Part shown: in pieces, positions 1 to 7,962 of the stretch | Layout: each line of letters begins with the position of its first letter | How positions within the stretch are numbered: position 1 is the stretch's first letter | Origin: Nitrospiraceae bacterium | GTDB lineage: Bacteria; Nitrospirota_A; Leptospirillia; Leptospirillales; Leptospirillaceae | Direction: 5' to 3' | Assembly (NCBI GenBank): GCA_028064945.1 | Contig: JAPTWQ010000039.1 | Span: forward strand, 1-14,798 | DNA: 14,798 bases | Translations under genes and position numbers: made by a program | The notes under the pieces: generated by a model | The model's input: only the letters and a program-made list of their open reading frames with translations | Databases searched by the model: none | What the model was told of the DNA's origin: nothing

Positions 1-183
1 GCGGCAACCGCCGCACTAGGATTGATTCCGATGCTATGGGGTTCACCCGTGGGCAAAGAGTTGGAGCGTCCGCTGGCCCTAGTGGTGTTGGGGGGCCTGT
101 TTACCTCCACATTCCTGAACATGATCGTCATTCCTTCCGTTTACAACCGTATGGAACTATGGCTTGAACGCACAAGAAGATGA
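1..183 (+). CDS. Heavy-metal RND efflux pump, C-terminal end only (5' end outside window)
   Basis: The first 60 codons of the window, read in frame 1, give the last part of a CusA/CzcA-type RND transporter and end at TGA 181-183. The visible part matches the last two membrane helices of the family: a segment ending GLIPMLWGS, the typical loop GKELERPLALVVLGG, then FTSTFLNMIVIPSVY, followed by a short basic tail (LERTRR). These pumps sit in the inner membrane and export metal cations using the proton gradient. Metal specificity cannot be judged because the diagnostic segments lie outside the window, and so does the gene's intactness. It differs clearly in sequence from the other RND fragment and the full pump in this window, so it is a separate gene and not a duplicated end. 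Confidence 0.85.
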   Translation, partial: AATAALGLIPMLWGSPVGKELERPLALVVLGGLFTSTFLNMIVIPSVYNRMELWLERTRR

Positions 184-264
184 TTTAAACCCTACGCTAT
201 TATTATTGGCTAGAATGGGTGGCTAAATCCGAACAAAAAAACGGAAGATTTAAGCACAAAGGGA

Positions 265-555
265 ACCGCCACCCGAAAACACTACTCCCCCGAGCAGAAA
301 GTCCAGATCGTCCTGGAACTGTTGAAAGAGGAAAAGTCTTTGAGCCAGCTGGCATCAGAACATGGCATGCATCATAGCCAGATTCTTCGATGGAAGAAGC
401 AAGCCCTGGATAGTCTCCCCGGAGCTTTCTCTCCGGACAACAAGAGCCACGAGGTCAAAATGGCCTATGAACGGAAAATGGAGGCTCTCTACCAGGAGAT
501 CGGCCATCTGACGACCCAGTTGAACTGGATCAAAAAAAAATCGGGGCTGAGCTGA
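265..555 (+). pseudogene. IS3-family transposase OrfA (helix-turn-helix), start codon lost
   Basis: OrfA of IS3 elements is a small DNA-binding protein, with a helix-turn-helix and a leucine-zipper-like segment, that is fused to OrfB by frameshifting to make the transposase. The reading contains the hallmark start RKHYSPEQKVQIVLELL, the HTH (SLSQLASEHGMHHSQILRWKKQ) and the closing zipper segment (LYQEIGHLTTQLNWIKKK), ending at TGA 553-555. Homology begins near 271, but no ATG or GTG is in frame back to the stop at 211. The only near candidates are CTG 313 and TTG 322, both inside the conserved region, so the natural start seems lost. Nine As at 532-540 form a likely slippery site. I am sure of the family but treat the gene as non-functional. 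Confidence 0.7.
532..540 (+). promoter_or_regulatory. A9 slippery site for -1 programmed frameshift (orfA to orfB)
   Basis: Nine consecutive A bases fall in the KKK codons of OrfA. OrfA is read in frame 1, and the OrfB homology starts directly downstream in the -1 frame (LSHETRKSWILKDD). This is the usual IS3-family arrangement for making an OrfAB fusion by -1 slippage. It is relic function here because orfB is truncated. Confidence 0.6.
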
Positions 556-936
556 GCCATGAGACCCGAAAAAGCTGGATTCTCAAAGATGACCCGGAAC
601 TCTCCCTTACGGACCAATGCAACCTGGCCGGAGTCTCCCTATCCGTTGTTTATTACCAGCCTGTGGGGCCTTCCGCGGAGGAAATTCTTCTCCGCCACCG
701 GATCGATGAGATCTATACCCGATGGCCCTTCTACGGGAGCCGGAAAATCGCTGCCGCCCTTCGGCAGGAGGGGTTCCTTGTGGGCCGGGATCGTGTCCGG
801 ACGGCGATGCGCGAGATGGGGATCGAGGGGATCCACCCTGGCCCCAACCTTAGTAAAAGGGCTCTGGAACACAAGATCTATACCTATCTTCTTCGCAATG
901 TCACGACACCAGTATCCCCACCATATCTGGGGAATT
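543..936 (+). pseudogene. IS3-family transposase OrfB, N-terminal third only
   Basis: Frame 0 after the A9 site reads the conserved N-terminal region of IS3 OrfB: LSLTDQCNLAGVSLSVVYYQ, then RIDEIYTRWPFYGSRKIAAALRQEGF, then PNLSKRALEHKIYTYLLRNV. In intact relatives this leads into a W-x-TDITYI motif that opens the DDE integrase fold. Here the reading slips by one base near 900-915 (HHIWGI is in the next frame) and is then cut off at about 935, where RND pump sequence begins. All three catalytic acidic residues are therefore absent. The relatives' usual length of about 270-290 residues shows that roughly two thirds of the protein is missing. Confidence 0.75.
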
Positions 937-1296
937 CCCGCCTCGGTGGGCTTCATCGCCCTGTTCGGCGTGGCGATCCAGAACGGTGTGCTGCTCCTCT
1001 CCTTCGCCAAGGAGGAAGAGGCCAAGGGCCGGCTTCCCCGGGAGGCGATCCGGTCGGCCGCCCCCCGGCGGATCCGGCCGGTCCTGATGACCGCCCTGGT
1101 GGGGGCGACCGGGATTCTTCTCCTTTTCCTGTCCACGGGAACCGGAGCCAATATCCAGAGACCCCTGACGGTGGGGGGGCTCATCAGTTCGACGGCCATG
1201 ACCCTTCTGGTCCTTCCGGCCTTTTATCTCATGGTCTTCCGGGAACGTACATCCAACGTATCCCGGTCATCGCGCGGAGGATATTATGGTGAATAA
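936..1296 (+). pseudogene. Heavy-metal RND pump, C-terminal quarter fragment
   Basis: From about 936 the reading is PASVGFIALFGVAIQNGVLLL, then RPVLMTALVGATG, STGTGANIQRPL and GGLISSTAMTLLVLPAFYLMVF. These are the last three membrane helices and loops of a CzcA/CusA-type pump. The frame runs to TAA 1294-1296, just past the start of the next gene. The expected run between RPL and GGL (usually A-T/L-V-V-I/L) is about three residues short, as seen by comparison with the fragment at 1-183, so the last helix also has a small in-frame deletion. No start codon or N-terminal three quarters exists here, because the IS3 remnant abuts it directly. It is more CzcA-like than the full pump downstream, and probably was the pump gene of an older operon. 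Confidence 0.75.
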
Positions 1297-2623
1297 CATT
1301 ATCTTAAAAATTTATGGGAAACTTGCTTATGGGTTTCTACTTGCGTTGATGGTCATCCCCCAGACTTCCTTTGCAAAAAATTATTCCGCCCCGGTGGGAG
1401 AAGCGGACCTTATAACCAAGCCGAGTCTCCTATCCGTAACAAAGTATGCCATCGAACACAACCCTTTAATCAGGGCTACGATGAAGGACTGGGAAGCCCG
1501 GCAAAAGAATATCGTGATCGCAAGCTGGTATAAGAACCCGATCTTCACCTTTACTCCGAATACCAATTATATGGTTTGGACGGTGACCGGCATGGAAACG
1601 ATCGGGTTCGGGATCGAACAGGATATTCCCTTTCCGGGTAAACTTTCATTTCAAGGAAAGGTGGCGACTCTCCGCGCCTCCTCCGCCCATGAAAACGTTC
1701 GCGCGGTCGTTCAGGAGACCGAACGGAGGGTGTGGATAAGCTATGCCGGGTACTACCTCGCGGATCGGGCGCTGGAGGTCAATTTGGAGACGATTCGACT
1801 GGCGCGTCAGTTCGAATCCATTGCCGAGGAAAAGTATAAGGTTGGCAAGGCATCAGAGCAGGATGTTATTCAGGCACAAGAAGAGATCTCCGAACTCGAG
1901 GTGCAACGTGTCGATCTCCAAAAGAGGTTCAACAGTTCGATCGGGGACCTCAACGCCCTTCTCGACCGGCCTCCCCGCGCCCCAATCGGAAAACCGGAAG
2001 AACTCTCCGCAACAACACCTTTTGAGTCCCTTGAACAGCTTGTTAAAGAGGCTCGTACAGCCCGTCCGGAACTCAAGGCCGAACAATATGACGTAAAAGC
2101 CCGGGTGGCATCCCTGACTCTTGCCAAGATGCTCTACCTTCCGGATTTTCAGATCGGGGGGCAGTACATTGGAATCGATGGAGGAACCGGCATTCCTGGG
2201 CATGTCGACAACGGACGACCGATCTGGATGGCAACGATCGGGTTCTCCTTGCCCATCTGGATCAACCGGGTCAATGCCCAGGTTGAACAGGCCGATGCCC
2301 GGCTTCTTCAGGAGAAATCGATGCGTCGCAGCATCGAAGACAATGTCTTCGATCAGGTCCAGGAGGCTTACGAGAACCTGCATGCGGCAGCCCGGAATGA
2401 GGCGATTTATCGGACCACTTTGATTCCTCAGACCTCTGAACGGATCCGCTCCGCGCAATCGGGATACAAGACCGGAATTGTGGATTTTTTGACCCTGATC
2501 GATAGCCTTAAGTCGTATGAAGAGGTGCGTTTGAAACATTACAAAGCCATAGATCAATTTCAGGTTGCCGCTGCAAATCTTTCTCGTGCAGTGGGAACGC
2601 CTGTCAGGGAGATCATCAAGTGA
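1286..2623 (+). CDS. cusC: Outer-membrane efflux channel of Cu/Ag exporter (TolC/CusC family)
   Basis: This 445-residue protein has the length and pattern of outer-membrane factors that form the trimeric exit duct of tripartite pumps. A signal peptide is visible (hydrophobic stretch about residues 12-26, probable cleavage after QTSFA at residue 30). There is no lipobox cysteine, unlike E. coli CusC. The repeat halves each contain long helical coiled-coil stretches. The family motif GFGIEQDIPFPGKL is at about residues 107-120, and a second-half equivalent, IGFSLPIWINRVNAQVEQA, lies near 325-345. ATG 1286 follows GGAGG at 1276-1280. The stop overlaps the next gene's start (GTGA), so translation is probably coupled. 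The two following genes supply adaptor and pump, so copper/silver export is the likely role. The symbol rests on that context. Confidence 0.85.
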   Translation: MVNNIILKIYGKLAYGFLLALMVIPQTSFAKNYSAPVGEADLITKPSLLSVTKYAIEHNPLIRATMKDWEARQKNIVIASWYKNPIFTFTPNTNYMVWTVTGMETIGFGIEQDIPFPGKLSFQGKVATLRASSAHENVRAVVQETERRVWISYAGYYLADRALEVNLETIRLARQFESIAEEKYKVGKASEQDVIQAQEEISELEVQRVDLQKRFNSSIGDLNALLDRPPRAPIGKPEELSATTPFESLEQLVKEARTARPELKAEQYDVKARVASLTLAKMLYLPDFQIGGQYIGIDGGTGIPGHVDNGRPIWMATIGFSLPIWINRVNAQVEQADARLLQEKSMRRSIEDNVFDQVQEAYENLHAAARNEAIYRTTLIPQTSERIRSAQSGYKTGIVDFLTLIDSLKSYEEVRLKHYKAIDQFQVAAANLSRAVGTPVREIIK

Positions 2624-3930
2624 GGAGCCCGGTCTCGATCCGATCTGTAATCCTTCTTGCTCTGGGTCTAATGCTGTCCTTCATCGGCTTTGGTTGCCAG
2701 AGTAAAAATCAAGGCATCTCGAAGGTTCACAAAGGAGAAATTCCAAAAACCATAAGAGAGGCCGAAAATTCCCAAAAACCCGCAATTTTGACCGGTTCCC
2801 GTTTGGATACTTCCGGAATGGCCCCGATGTCAATGACTTCGAGACAAAAAACGGATCAATCACCAAAAGTAGTTCGGATCGATCCCAGAACCGTTCAGGA
2901 AATAGGTGTCAAAACGGTGACTGTGGTGCGCCGGAATCTTGAAAGGCACATTCGTACCGTCGGAAGGATCGCCTACGATGAAAAACTGGTTCGTGACGTG
3001 TCTCCAAAGGTTAGCGGCTGGGTGGAAAAGCAACTTGTAAATTTTCCCGGTCAGATGGTCCGAAAAGGAGATCCCCTGGGGGAGATTTATAGTCCGGAAC
3101 TCGTGACGACACAGGAGGAATATCTTAACGCTCTCAAGTACAAAGGGTCACTAAAAGGGAGTCTTTTGGAGGATGCCAAATCCGGAGCGCAGGATCTTGT
3201 GAATTCCGTGGAAACGAGACTCCGTTACTGGGATATCAGCGAAAAACAGATCAAAGATCTGCGCAAACGGGGAAAGATAAGGAAGTTAATGATTTTGCGC
3301 GCGCCATTCACAGGGATCGTGGTCAAGAAAAATGTGTTCGAAGGAGGTTATGTCAAATCCGGCGAATCGATGTACCGGATGGCGGATATCTCGAAAATAT
3401 GGGTATACGCGGACATTTACGAATACGAAGCCCCTTGGGTCAGTACGGGACAGCCGGCAACGATGACCCTCTCCTACAATCCAGGCCACACGTTCACGGG
3501 GCGGGTCATCTACGTCTACCCCTATTTGAAGAAAAAGACCCGAACCCTGGAGGTCAGGATGGAGATCGAGAACGGGCCGAACTTTCCCCTCAAGCCCGGC
3601 ATGTGGGCCAATGTGGAAATTGAGTCTTCTCCGATAAAGAACGTATTGGTCATTCCCGTAGGGGCAGTCCTCAGAACTGGAAAGCGGGATGTTGCAATTC
3701 TCGCATTGGGAGGAGGGCATTTTCTTTCACGTCGAATCCGGCTTGGGATCCAGGCAGGGAATTATTTCGAGGTATTAAATGGACTCGAGGAAGGTGATCG
3801 GGTTGTCTCCTCTGCGGAGTTCCTCATTAATTCTGAGAGTAGTCTCGAATCGGCCCTCAATAAAATGACTATGCCGATGAAAATGCAATCGGGGGGGACA
3901 AATCCTTTACATTCTCGGAGGGACCATTGA
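2620..3930 (+). CDS. cusB: Periplasmic adaptor (membrane fusion) protein of Cu/Ag exporter
   Basis: This 436-residue HlyD/CusB-type adaptor links pump and outer-membrane channel across the periplasm. GTG 2620 overlaps the previous stop by four bases. The N-terminus has a hydrophobic segment ending GFGC (Cys26), suggesting a lipoprotein with a non-canonical lipobox. Then come a barrel-sandwich/lipoyl half (SPKVSGWVEKQLVNFPGQMV, GDPLGEIYSPEL), a helical hairpin, the second lipoyl half (LRAPFTGIVVKKNVFEGGYV), a beta-barrel (ADIYEYEAPWVSTGQ) and a membrane-proximal domain. Two methionine clusters stand out: M67, M70, M72 (GMAPMSM) near the mature N-terminus and M416, M418, M420, M422 (MTMPMKM) at the C-terminus. 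CusB relatives bind Cu(I)/Ag(I) through N-terminal methionines, so the first cluster fits; a role for the second is inference. No CusF-like gene lies between channel and adaptor. Confidence 0.88.
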   Translation: MRSPVSIRSVILLALGLMLSFIGFGCQSKNQGISKVHKGEIPKTIREAENSQKPAILTGSRLDTSGMAPMSMTSRQKTDQSPKVVRIDPRTVQEIGVKTVTVVRRNLERHIRTVGRIAYDEKLVRDVSPKVSGWVEKQLVNFPGQMVRKGDPLGEIYSPELVTTQEEYLNALKYKGSLKGSLLEDAKSGAQDLVNSVETRLRYWDISEKQIKDLRKRGKIRKLMILRAPFTGIVVKKNVFEGGYVKSGESMYRMADISKIWVYADIYEYEAPWVSTGQPATMTLSYNPGHTFTGRVIYVYPYLKKKTRTLEVRMEIENGPNFPLKPGMWANVEIESSPIKNVLVIPVGAVLRTGKRDVAILALGGGHFLSRRIRLGIQAGNYFEVLNGLEEGDRVVSSAEFLINSESSLESALNKMTMPMKMQSGGTNPLHSRRDH

Positions 3931-3978
3931 CACCAGAGCCTGCGGAGTCTTCTGGCCAACATCCGGCATACACAGCTC

Positions 3979-3986
3979 GAGGAGGG
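3979..3986 (+). promoter_or_regulatory. Ribosome binding site deciding the cusA start
   Basis: GAGGAGGG lies nine bases before ATG 3996. A competing GGAGG at 3918-3922 serves TTG 3927, which would overlap the adaptor stop (TTGA). The stronger codon and the conserved N-terminus favour 3996. Both could be used. Confidence 0.5.
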
Positions 3987-3995
3987 TCGGATTCC

Positions 3996-6900
3996 ATGCC
4001 CGCAAAGCTCATCGGATGGTCGGTCCGCAACCAATTCCTTGTCTGGATCTTCACTATCGCGTTGATCGTTTTTGGTATCTTTGCCCTTTTTCACATAGCC
4101 GTCGACGCCCTGCCTGATGTCAGTGACGTTCAGGTAATTGTCTATACAAAATGGCCAGGGCAGCCCCCCCAAATCGTGGAGGACCAGGTCACCTACCCGA
4201 TCACGACGACCATGCTGGCGGTCGCTAATGTCAAAACTGTCCGAGGGTATTCCTTTTTTGGATATTCCTTCGTTTATGTCATCTTCAAGGATGGAACCGA
4301 CATTTATTGGGCTAGAAGCCGGGTCCTGGAATATTTAAGTTCCCTGCAGGGGCGGATGCCTTCTGGAGTGAGTCCCGAACTCGGACCGGATGCAACCCCC
4401 GTCGGATGGGTCTATGAATATGCACTCGTTGATCAAAGCGGCCGCCATGATCTCGCCCTGCTGCGCACCCTCCAGGACTGGTACCTCAGATACCAGTTGC
4501 AGACCGTCCCGGGAGTGGCAGAAGTCGCCACTGTCGGCGGCTTTGTCAAACAGTATCAGGTGGTGCTCGATCCCACCAAGCTCTTGGCCTACGACATTCC
4601 CATTGGAACGGTCATCAGGGCCATTCGCCACAGCAATAATGATGTCGGGGGACGCGTCATTGAATACGGCGAAACCGAGCATATGGTCGAAGGGATCGGC
4701 TATATCAAGAAGGTGAGTGATCTCGAAAATATTCCGGTGGGAGTGGATCGGAACGGGACTCCTATCCAGGTGAAGGATATCGGAATGGTCCGGCTTGGCC
4801 CAGATATGCGACGAGGCGCGGCAGAGCTTGATAATCAGGGAGATGCCGTGATCGGAATCATCGAGATGCGATACTGGAACAACGCCCTTCATGTGATAGA
4901 CCGGGTCAAACAAAAACTGAATTCATTGAAACTTTCCTTACCTAAAGGGGTGGAAATCGTTCCGGTATACGATCGGGCCCCTCTGATTCATCGGGCCCAG
5001 AACACCCTGAAGAAAAAGCTTGTGGAAGAAAGTATAATCGTTGCCTTGATCTGTGTGCTGTTTTTATGGCATCTGCGATCATCCTTGGTCGTAATCCTGA
5101 CCTTGCCCATGGCGATCCTGATCGCCATGGGCATCATGTATGGTCAGGGGTTGATCGCCAATATTATGTCCCTGGGAGGAATCGCGATCGCCATCGGCGC
5201 GATGATCGATGGGGCGATCGTCATGATCGAGAATGCCCACAAGCATCTGGAACGCGATCAGGGGAAGAAGGATCATTGGGAAATTATCCTCGACGCGGCC
5301 AAGGAAGTAGGACCGACCCTTTTTTTCTCCTTGCTGATCATCGCAGTGGCCTTTATCCCCGTGTTCGGTTTAACGGGACAATCTGGGCGGATGTTCCGAC
5401 CCTTAGCCTATACTAAGACCTATTCGATGCTGGCCGCTGCTCTCCTTTCGCTGACTGTGGTCCCCATCCTCATGGGCTATCTCATCCGGGGCAAGATTCG
5501 CCCTGAGGAACAGAATCCCATTACCCGAGGCTTGATCCGGATCTATCGGCCTGTCCTGGAATGGGCGTTCAAGTGGCGATGGGCTGTCCTGGGGGGGGCC
5601 ATTCTGCTCTTGTTGGCGACGATCATTCCATATAAGCGCCTGGGATCGGAGTTTATTCCACCCTTGAACGAGGGGGATCTCCTCTATATGCCATCCCTTA
5701 TGCCAGGAATATCGATCACTGAGTCTCAGGCGGTTGCCCAGGAAACCAATAGAATCATCATGGGGTTTCCTGAGGTACGCCACTCCGTAGCAAAGATCGG
5801 CCGCACTACTTCCCCTCTGGACCCAGCTCCGTTGGAAATGATGGAGACGACCATCCAGCTTAAGCCACGCTCCGAATGGCCGATGGGGATGACCATGAAC
5901 ACGCTGATTTCCGAAATGAATCAGGCGATCCATTTTCCAGGAGTCACAAACGCCTTCACGATGCCGATCAAGACCCGGATCGACATGCTTTCCACAGGAA
6001 TCAAGACACCGGTTGGAATCAAAATAACTGGACCGGATCTGAAGGAGTTGCAGAAAATCGGCGAACAGGTGGAACCTATTCTAAAAAACCTTCCCGGAAC
6101 TCGAAGTGTCTATGCCGAACGTGTTTTTGGAGGATATTATCTTGATTTTGTGGTGAAACGCCGGGAAGCCGCACGTTATGGGCTGACCATAGACGATGTT
6201 GAAAATGTCGTCGCTTCGGCAATCGGCGGCAGGAACATCACGATGACTGTAGAAGGACTGGAGAGGTATCCCGTCAACGTTCGATATGGACGGGAACTGC
6301 GGTACACTCCGGAGGATCTGGACCGCGTACTGATCCCGACACCGGCAGGAACAGAGATCCCCATTAGCCAGGTTGCCGACATTTTCATACGCATGGGACC
6401 CTCTTCCATTAAAACCGAGGGTTCCCGCCCGCAGGGGTGGATCTATGTGGATATCGACGCCGGACAGGATGTAGGCAGCTATGTCGTACGAGCTCAGGAG
6501 GCGTTAAAGAATCGGGTCAAGATGCCTCCGGGCTATACGCTCGAATGGAGTGGCCAATTTGAATATATGCAGGAAGCCCGCAATCGGCTCAAATGGATCA
6601 TCCCACTCACAGCTCTCTTGATCTTCCTGTTGCTCTTCCTGAATTTTCGGAACCTGGCGGAGGTCTTGATCGTCATGCTCCTTCTTCCCTTCGCGATTAT
6701 CGGGGGAATGTGGTTTGTTTACTTGCTTGGATATAATGTCAGTGTGGCTACTGTGGTGGGTTTTATTGCTCTTGCCGGGGTCGCAGCAGAAACCGGCGTA
6801 GTGATGATCATGTATCTGGACAAGGCATACGCATTGACATTTAAGAATCAATCAATCATTTCACCTTTAATGCTTCACAAGGCCATCTTGCAAGGGGCGG

Positions 6901-7157
6901 TTGGAAGGGTCCGTCCAGTCATAATGACTGTAACGGCCATCATCGCAAGCTTATTGCCGATCATGTGGAGCCAAGAAACCGGAGCCAGCGTCATGAAGCG
7001 GATCGCCGCGCCGATGGTGGGGGGTATGATTTCCTCAACGATCCTTACCTTGATCCTCATCCCGATCGTTTATGAATTATGGAGAAATTGGCAATTTCGT
7101 CATCATTCTAACACGCCTTCGGCTGGCTCAAGCCCAACGGCACCCCCAAGGACATGA
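3996..7157 (+). CDS. cusA: Cu(I)/Ag(I) RND efflux pump, inner-membrane subunit, with altered C-terminal tail
   Basis: This is a proton-driven heavy-metal RND pump of the CusA subfamily, 1053 residues from ATG 3996. I chose this start because GAGGAGGG at 3979-3986 precedes it and MPAKLIGWSVRNQFLV matches the family's usual beginning. TTG 3927, overlapping the adaptor's stop, is the alternative and adds 23 unconserved residues. Visible features are the first helix, the periplasmic entrance PDVSDVQVIVYTKWPGQ, and the TM4 signature GAMIDGAIVMIENAHK with Asp405. The three copper-site methionines are Met565 (LLYMPS), Met615 (LEMMETT) and Met664 (RIDMLSTG). They are spaced 50 and 49 apart, as in E. 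coli CusA (573, 623, 672). Glu932 matches the relay glutamate, but the relay lysine position reads Val (RVRPVIMT). After YELWRNWQFRH the last ~18 residues are read from DruA-like DNA out of frame. All helices remain, so function is plausible. Confidence 0.9.
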   Translation: MPAKLIGWSVRNQFLVWIFTIALIVFGIFALFHIAVDALPDVSDVQVIVYTKWPGQPPQIVEDQVTYPITTTMLAVANVKTVRGYSFFGYSFVYVIFKDGTDIYWARSRVLEYLSSLQGRMPSGVSPELGPDATPVGWVYEYALVDQSGRHDLALLRTLQDWYLRYQLQTVPGVAEVATVGGFVKQYQVVLDPTKLLAYDIPIGTVIRAIRHSNNDVGGRVIEYGETEHMVEGIGYIKKVSDLENIPVGVDRNGTPIQVKDIGMVRLGPDMRRGAAELDNQGDAVIGIIEMRYWNNALHVIDRVKQKLNSLKLSLPKGVEIVPVYDRAPLIHRAQNTLKKKLVEESIIVALICVLFLWHLRSSLVVILTLPMAILIAMGIMYGQGLIANIMSLGGIAIAIGAMIDGAIVMIENAHKHLERDQGKKDHWEIILDAAKEVGPTLFFSLLIIAVAFIPVFGLTGQSGRMFRPLAYTKTYSMLAAALLSLTVVPILMGYLIRGKIRPEEQNPITRGLIRIYRPVLEWAFKWRWAVLGGAILLLLATIIPYKRLGSEFIPPLNEGDLLYMPSLMPGISITESQAVAQETNRIIMGFPEVRHSVAKIGRTTSPLDPAPLEMMETTIQLKPRSEWPMGMTMNTLISEMNQAIHFPGVTNAFTMPIKTRIDMLSTGIKTPVGIKITGPDLKELQKIGEQVEPILKNLPGTRSVYAERVFGGYYLDFVVKRREAARYGLTIDDVENVVASAIGGRNITMTVEGLERYPVNVRYGRELRYTPEDLDRVLIPTPAGTEIPISQVADIFIRMGPSSIKTEGSRPQGWIYVDIDAGQDVGSYVVRAQEALKNRVKMPPGYTLEWSGQFEYMQEARNRLKWIIPLTALLIFLLLFLNFRNLAEVLIVMLLLPFAIIGGMWFVYLLGYNVSVATVVGFIALAGVAAETGVVMIMYLDKAYALTFKNQSIISPLMLHKAILQGAVGRVRPVIMTVTAIIASLLPIMWSQETGASVMKRIAAPMVGGMISSTILTLILIPIVYELWRNWQFRHHSNTPSAGSSPTAPPRT

Positions 7158-7878
7158 GCTGCCGCGCGGCTCTTCTGCGCATGGAGGCCGACGGTCTTCT
7201 CGCCCTGCCCAGAAAAGAGGCGGTTCCCGCGCGGCAAACCTCCCCTGGCGGATCCGGTACCCCGAGCTTGTCCTGTCCCGGCAGAAAGACGCGCGACCGG
7301 CCGGGGAGTGGCCCGATCTGGCTCTCCGCCCCGTCTCGAAAGGCTTCGAGTCCGAACTCTGGAACGACCTTGTCCACACCTGGCATTACCTCGGCCACAA
7401 GACTCTTCCGGGCGCACAGATCCGCTACATCGCCTGGTCGGGGGAGACCCCCCTGGCCTGCATGGGCTTCGGTGCCGCCGCCTGGAAAACCGCTCCCCGG
7501 GATGCCTTTATCGGCTGGTCCGCAGAACAGCAGAAGCAGAATCTTTCGCTCGTCGTCAACAACGCCCGCTTTCTCATCCTTCCCTGGATCCAGTCGAGGA
7601 ATCTCGCCTCCATGCTCCTTGGCATGGCGGCACGACGCCTTCCGGACGACTGGCAGGAGCGCTACCACTACGCCCCCGTCCTCCTCGAGACCTTCGTCGA
7701 GATGGACCGCTTCCGGGGAACCTGCTACATGGCCGCCAACTGGATCTCCGTCGGAATCACCCAGGGGCGGGGAAAGAAAGACACCTTCAAGCAATATGCC
7801 CTTCCTCCCAAGGAAATCTTGCTCGCCCCTCTCCGTAAAGACTTCCGTTCCATCCTTTGCTCCCCTCCGCCCCGGTAG
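7112..7878 (+). pseudogene. DruA-like (DUF4338) protein, 5'-truncated and frameshifted
   Basis: The C-terminal two thirds, read in frame 1 from about 7250 to TAG 7876-7878, carry the DUF4338 hallmarks. In order these are LWNDLVHTWHYLGHKTLPGAQ, AAWKTAPRDAFIGW, NLSLVVNNARFLILPWI, LLETFVEMDRFRGTCYMAANW and VGITQGRGKK. The N-terminal conserved piece (GWLKPNGTPKDMSCRAALL, then RMEADGLLALP) is in another frame at about 7121-7213, so a frameshift lies between roughly 7213 and 7310. The usual ~30-40 residues before this piece are missing, cut at the junction with cusA (about 7095-7112). DruA is known from Druantia anti-phage systems, but no DruE helicase or other partner is here. Stand-alone members are common, and their function is not established to my knowledge. 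The family call is secure and the gene looks dead. Confidence 0.75.
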
Positions 7879-7892
7879 ATCGGCTCCAAGGG

Positions 7893-7898
7893 TTCAAC
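7893..7898 (+). repeat. Left target-site duplication of the IS21 element (TTCAAC)
   Basis: TTCAAC immediately precedes the left end (TGTCACC) and is repeated exactly at 10695-10700 after the right end. Six bases is within the usual IS21-family range. Confidence 0.85.
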
Positions 7899-7950
7899 TG
7901 TCACCGGTCGATTTAAAACCAGCCACTGCGGGTCGCTTCAAACCCAGCCA
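7899..7950 (+). repeat. IS21 left terminal repeats (two copies)
   Basis: The motif TTAAAACCAGCCA is at 7913-7925 and TCAAACCCAGCCA at 7938-7950, 25 bp apart. The left end shares with the reverse complement of the right end the TGT tip, GGTCG blocks before each core, and the CCAGCCA cores. In IS21 elements such repeats are the binding sites of the IstA transposase. Confidence 0.8.
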
Positions 7951-7962
7951 GTGTTATGGTTG

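Larger units (their letters stand above)
205..936 (+). mobile_element. Decayed IS3-family insertion sequence remnant
   Basis: A recognisable orfA-orfB pair of an IS3-family element occupies this stretch. The right boundary is sharp: around 930-940 the transposase reading (HIWGI) runs straight into RND pump sequence (PASVGFIALFG). About two thirds of orfB, including the whole DDE catalytic domain, and the right inverted repeat are therefore missing. The left edge is uncertain. I could not identify a terminal inverted repeat, and about 205-230 is only my estimate. The element cannot transpose by itself. Its junctions with two different RND genes suggest a deletion or recombination event after insertion. 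Confidence 0.7.

Noticed and set aside
559..1296. A single 245-residue protein
   Set aside because: Its first half is out-of-frame IS3 orfB and its second half is an RND fragment, so it is an accidental joined frame.
1853..2557. A minus-strand gene antisense to cusC
   Set aside because: It overlaps a well-supported outer-membrane channel gene and shows no domain or start signal.
7112..7878. A Druantia anti-phage system
   Set aside because: Only a truncated, frameshifted DruA-like gene is present. No DruE helicase or other Druantia gene appears anywhere in the window.
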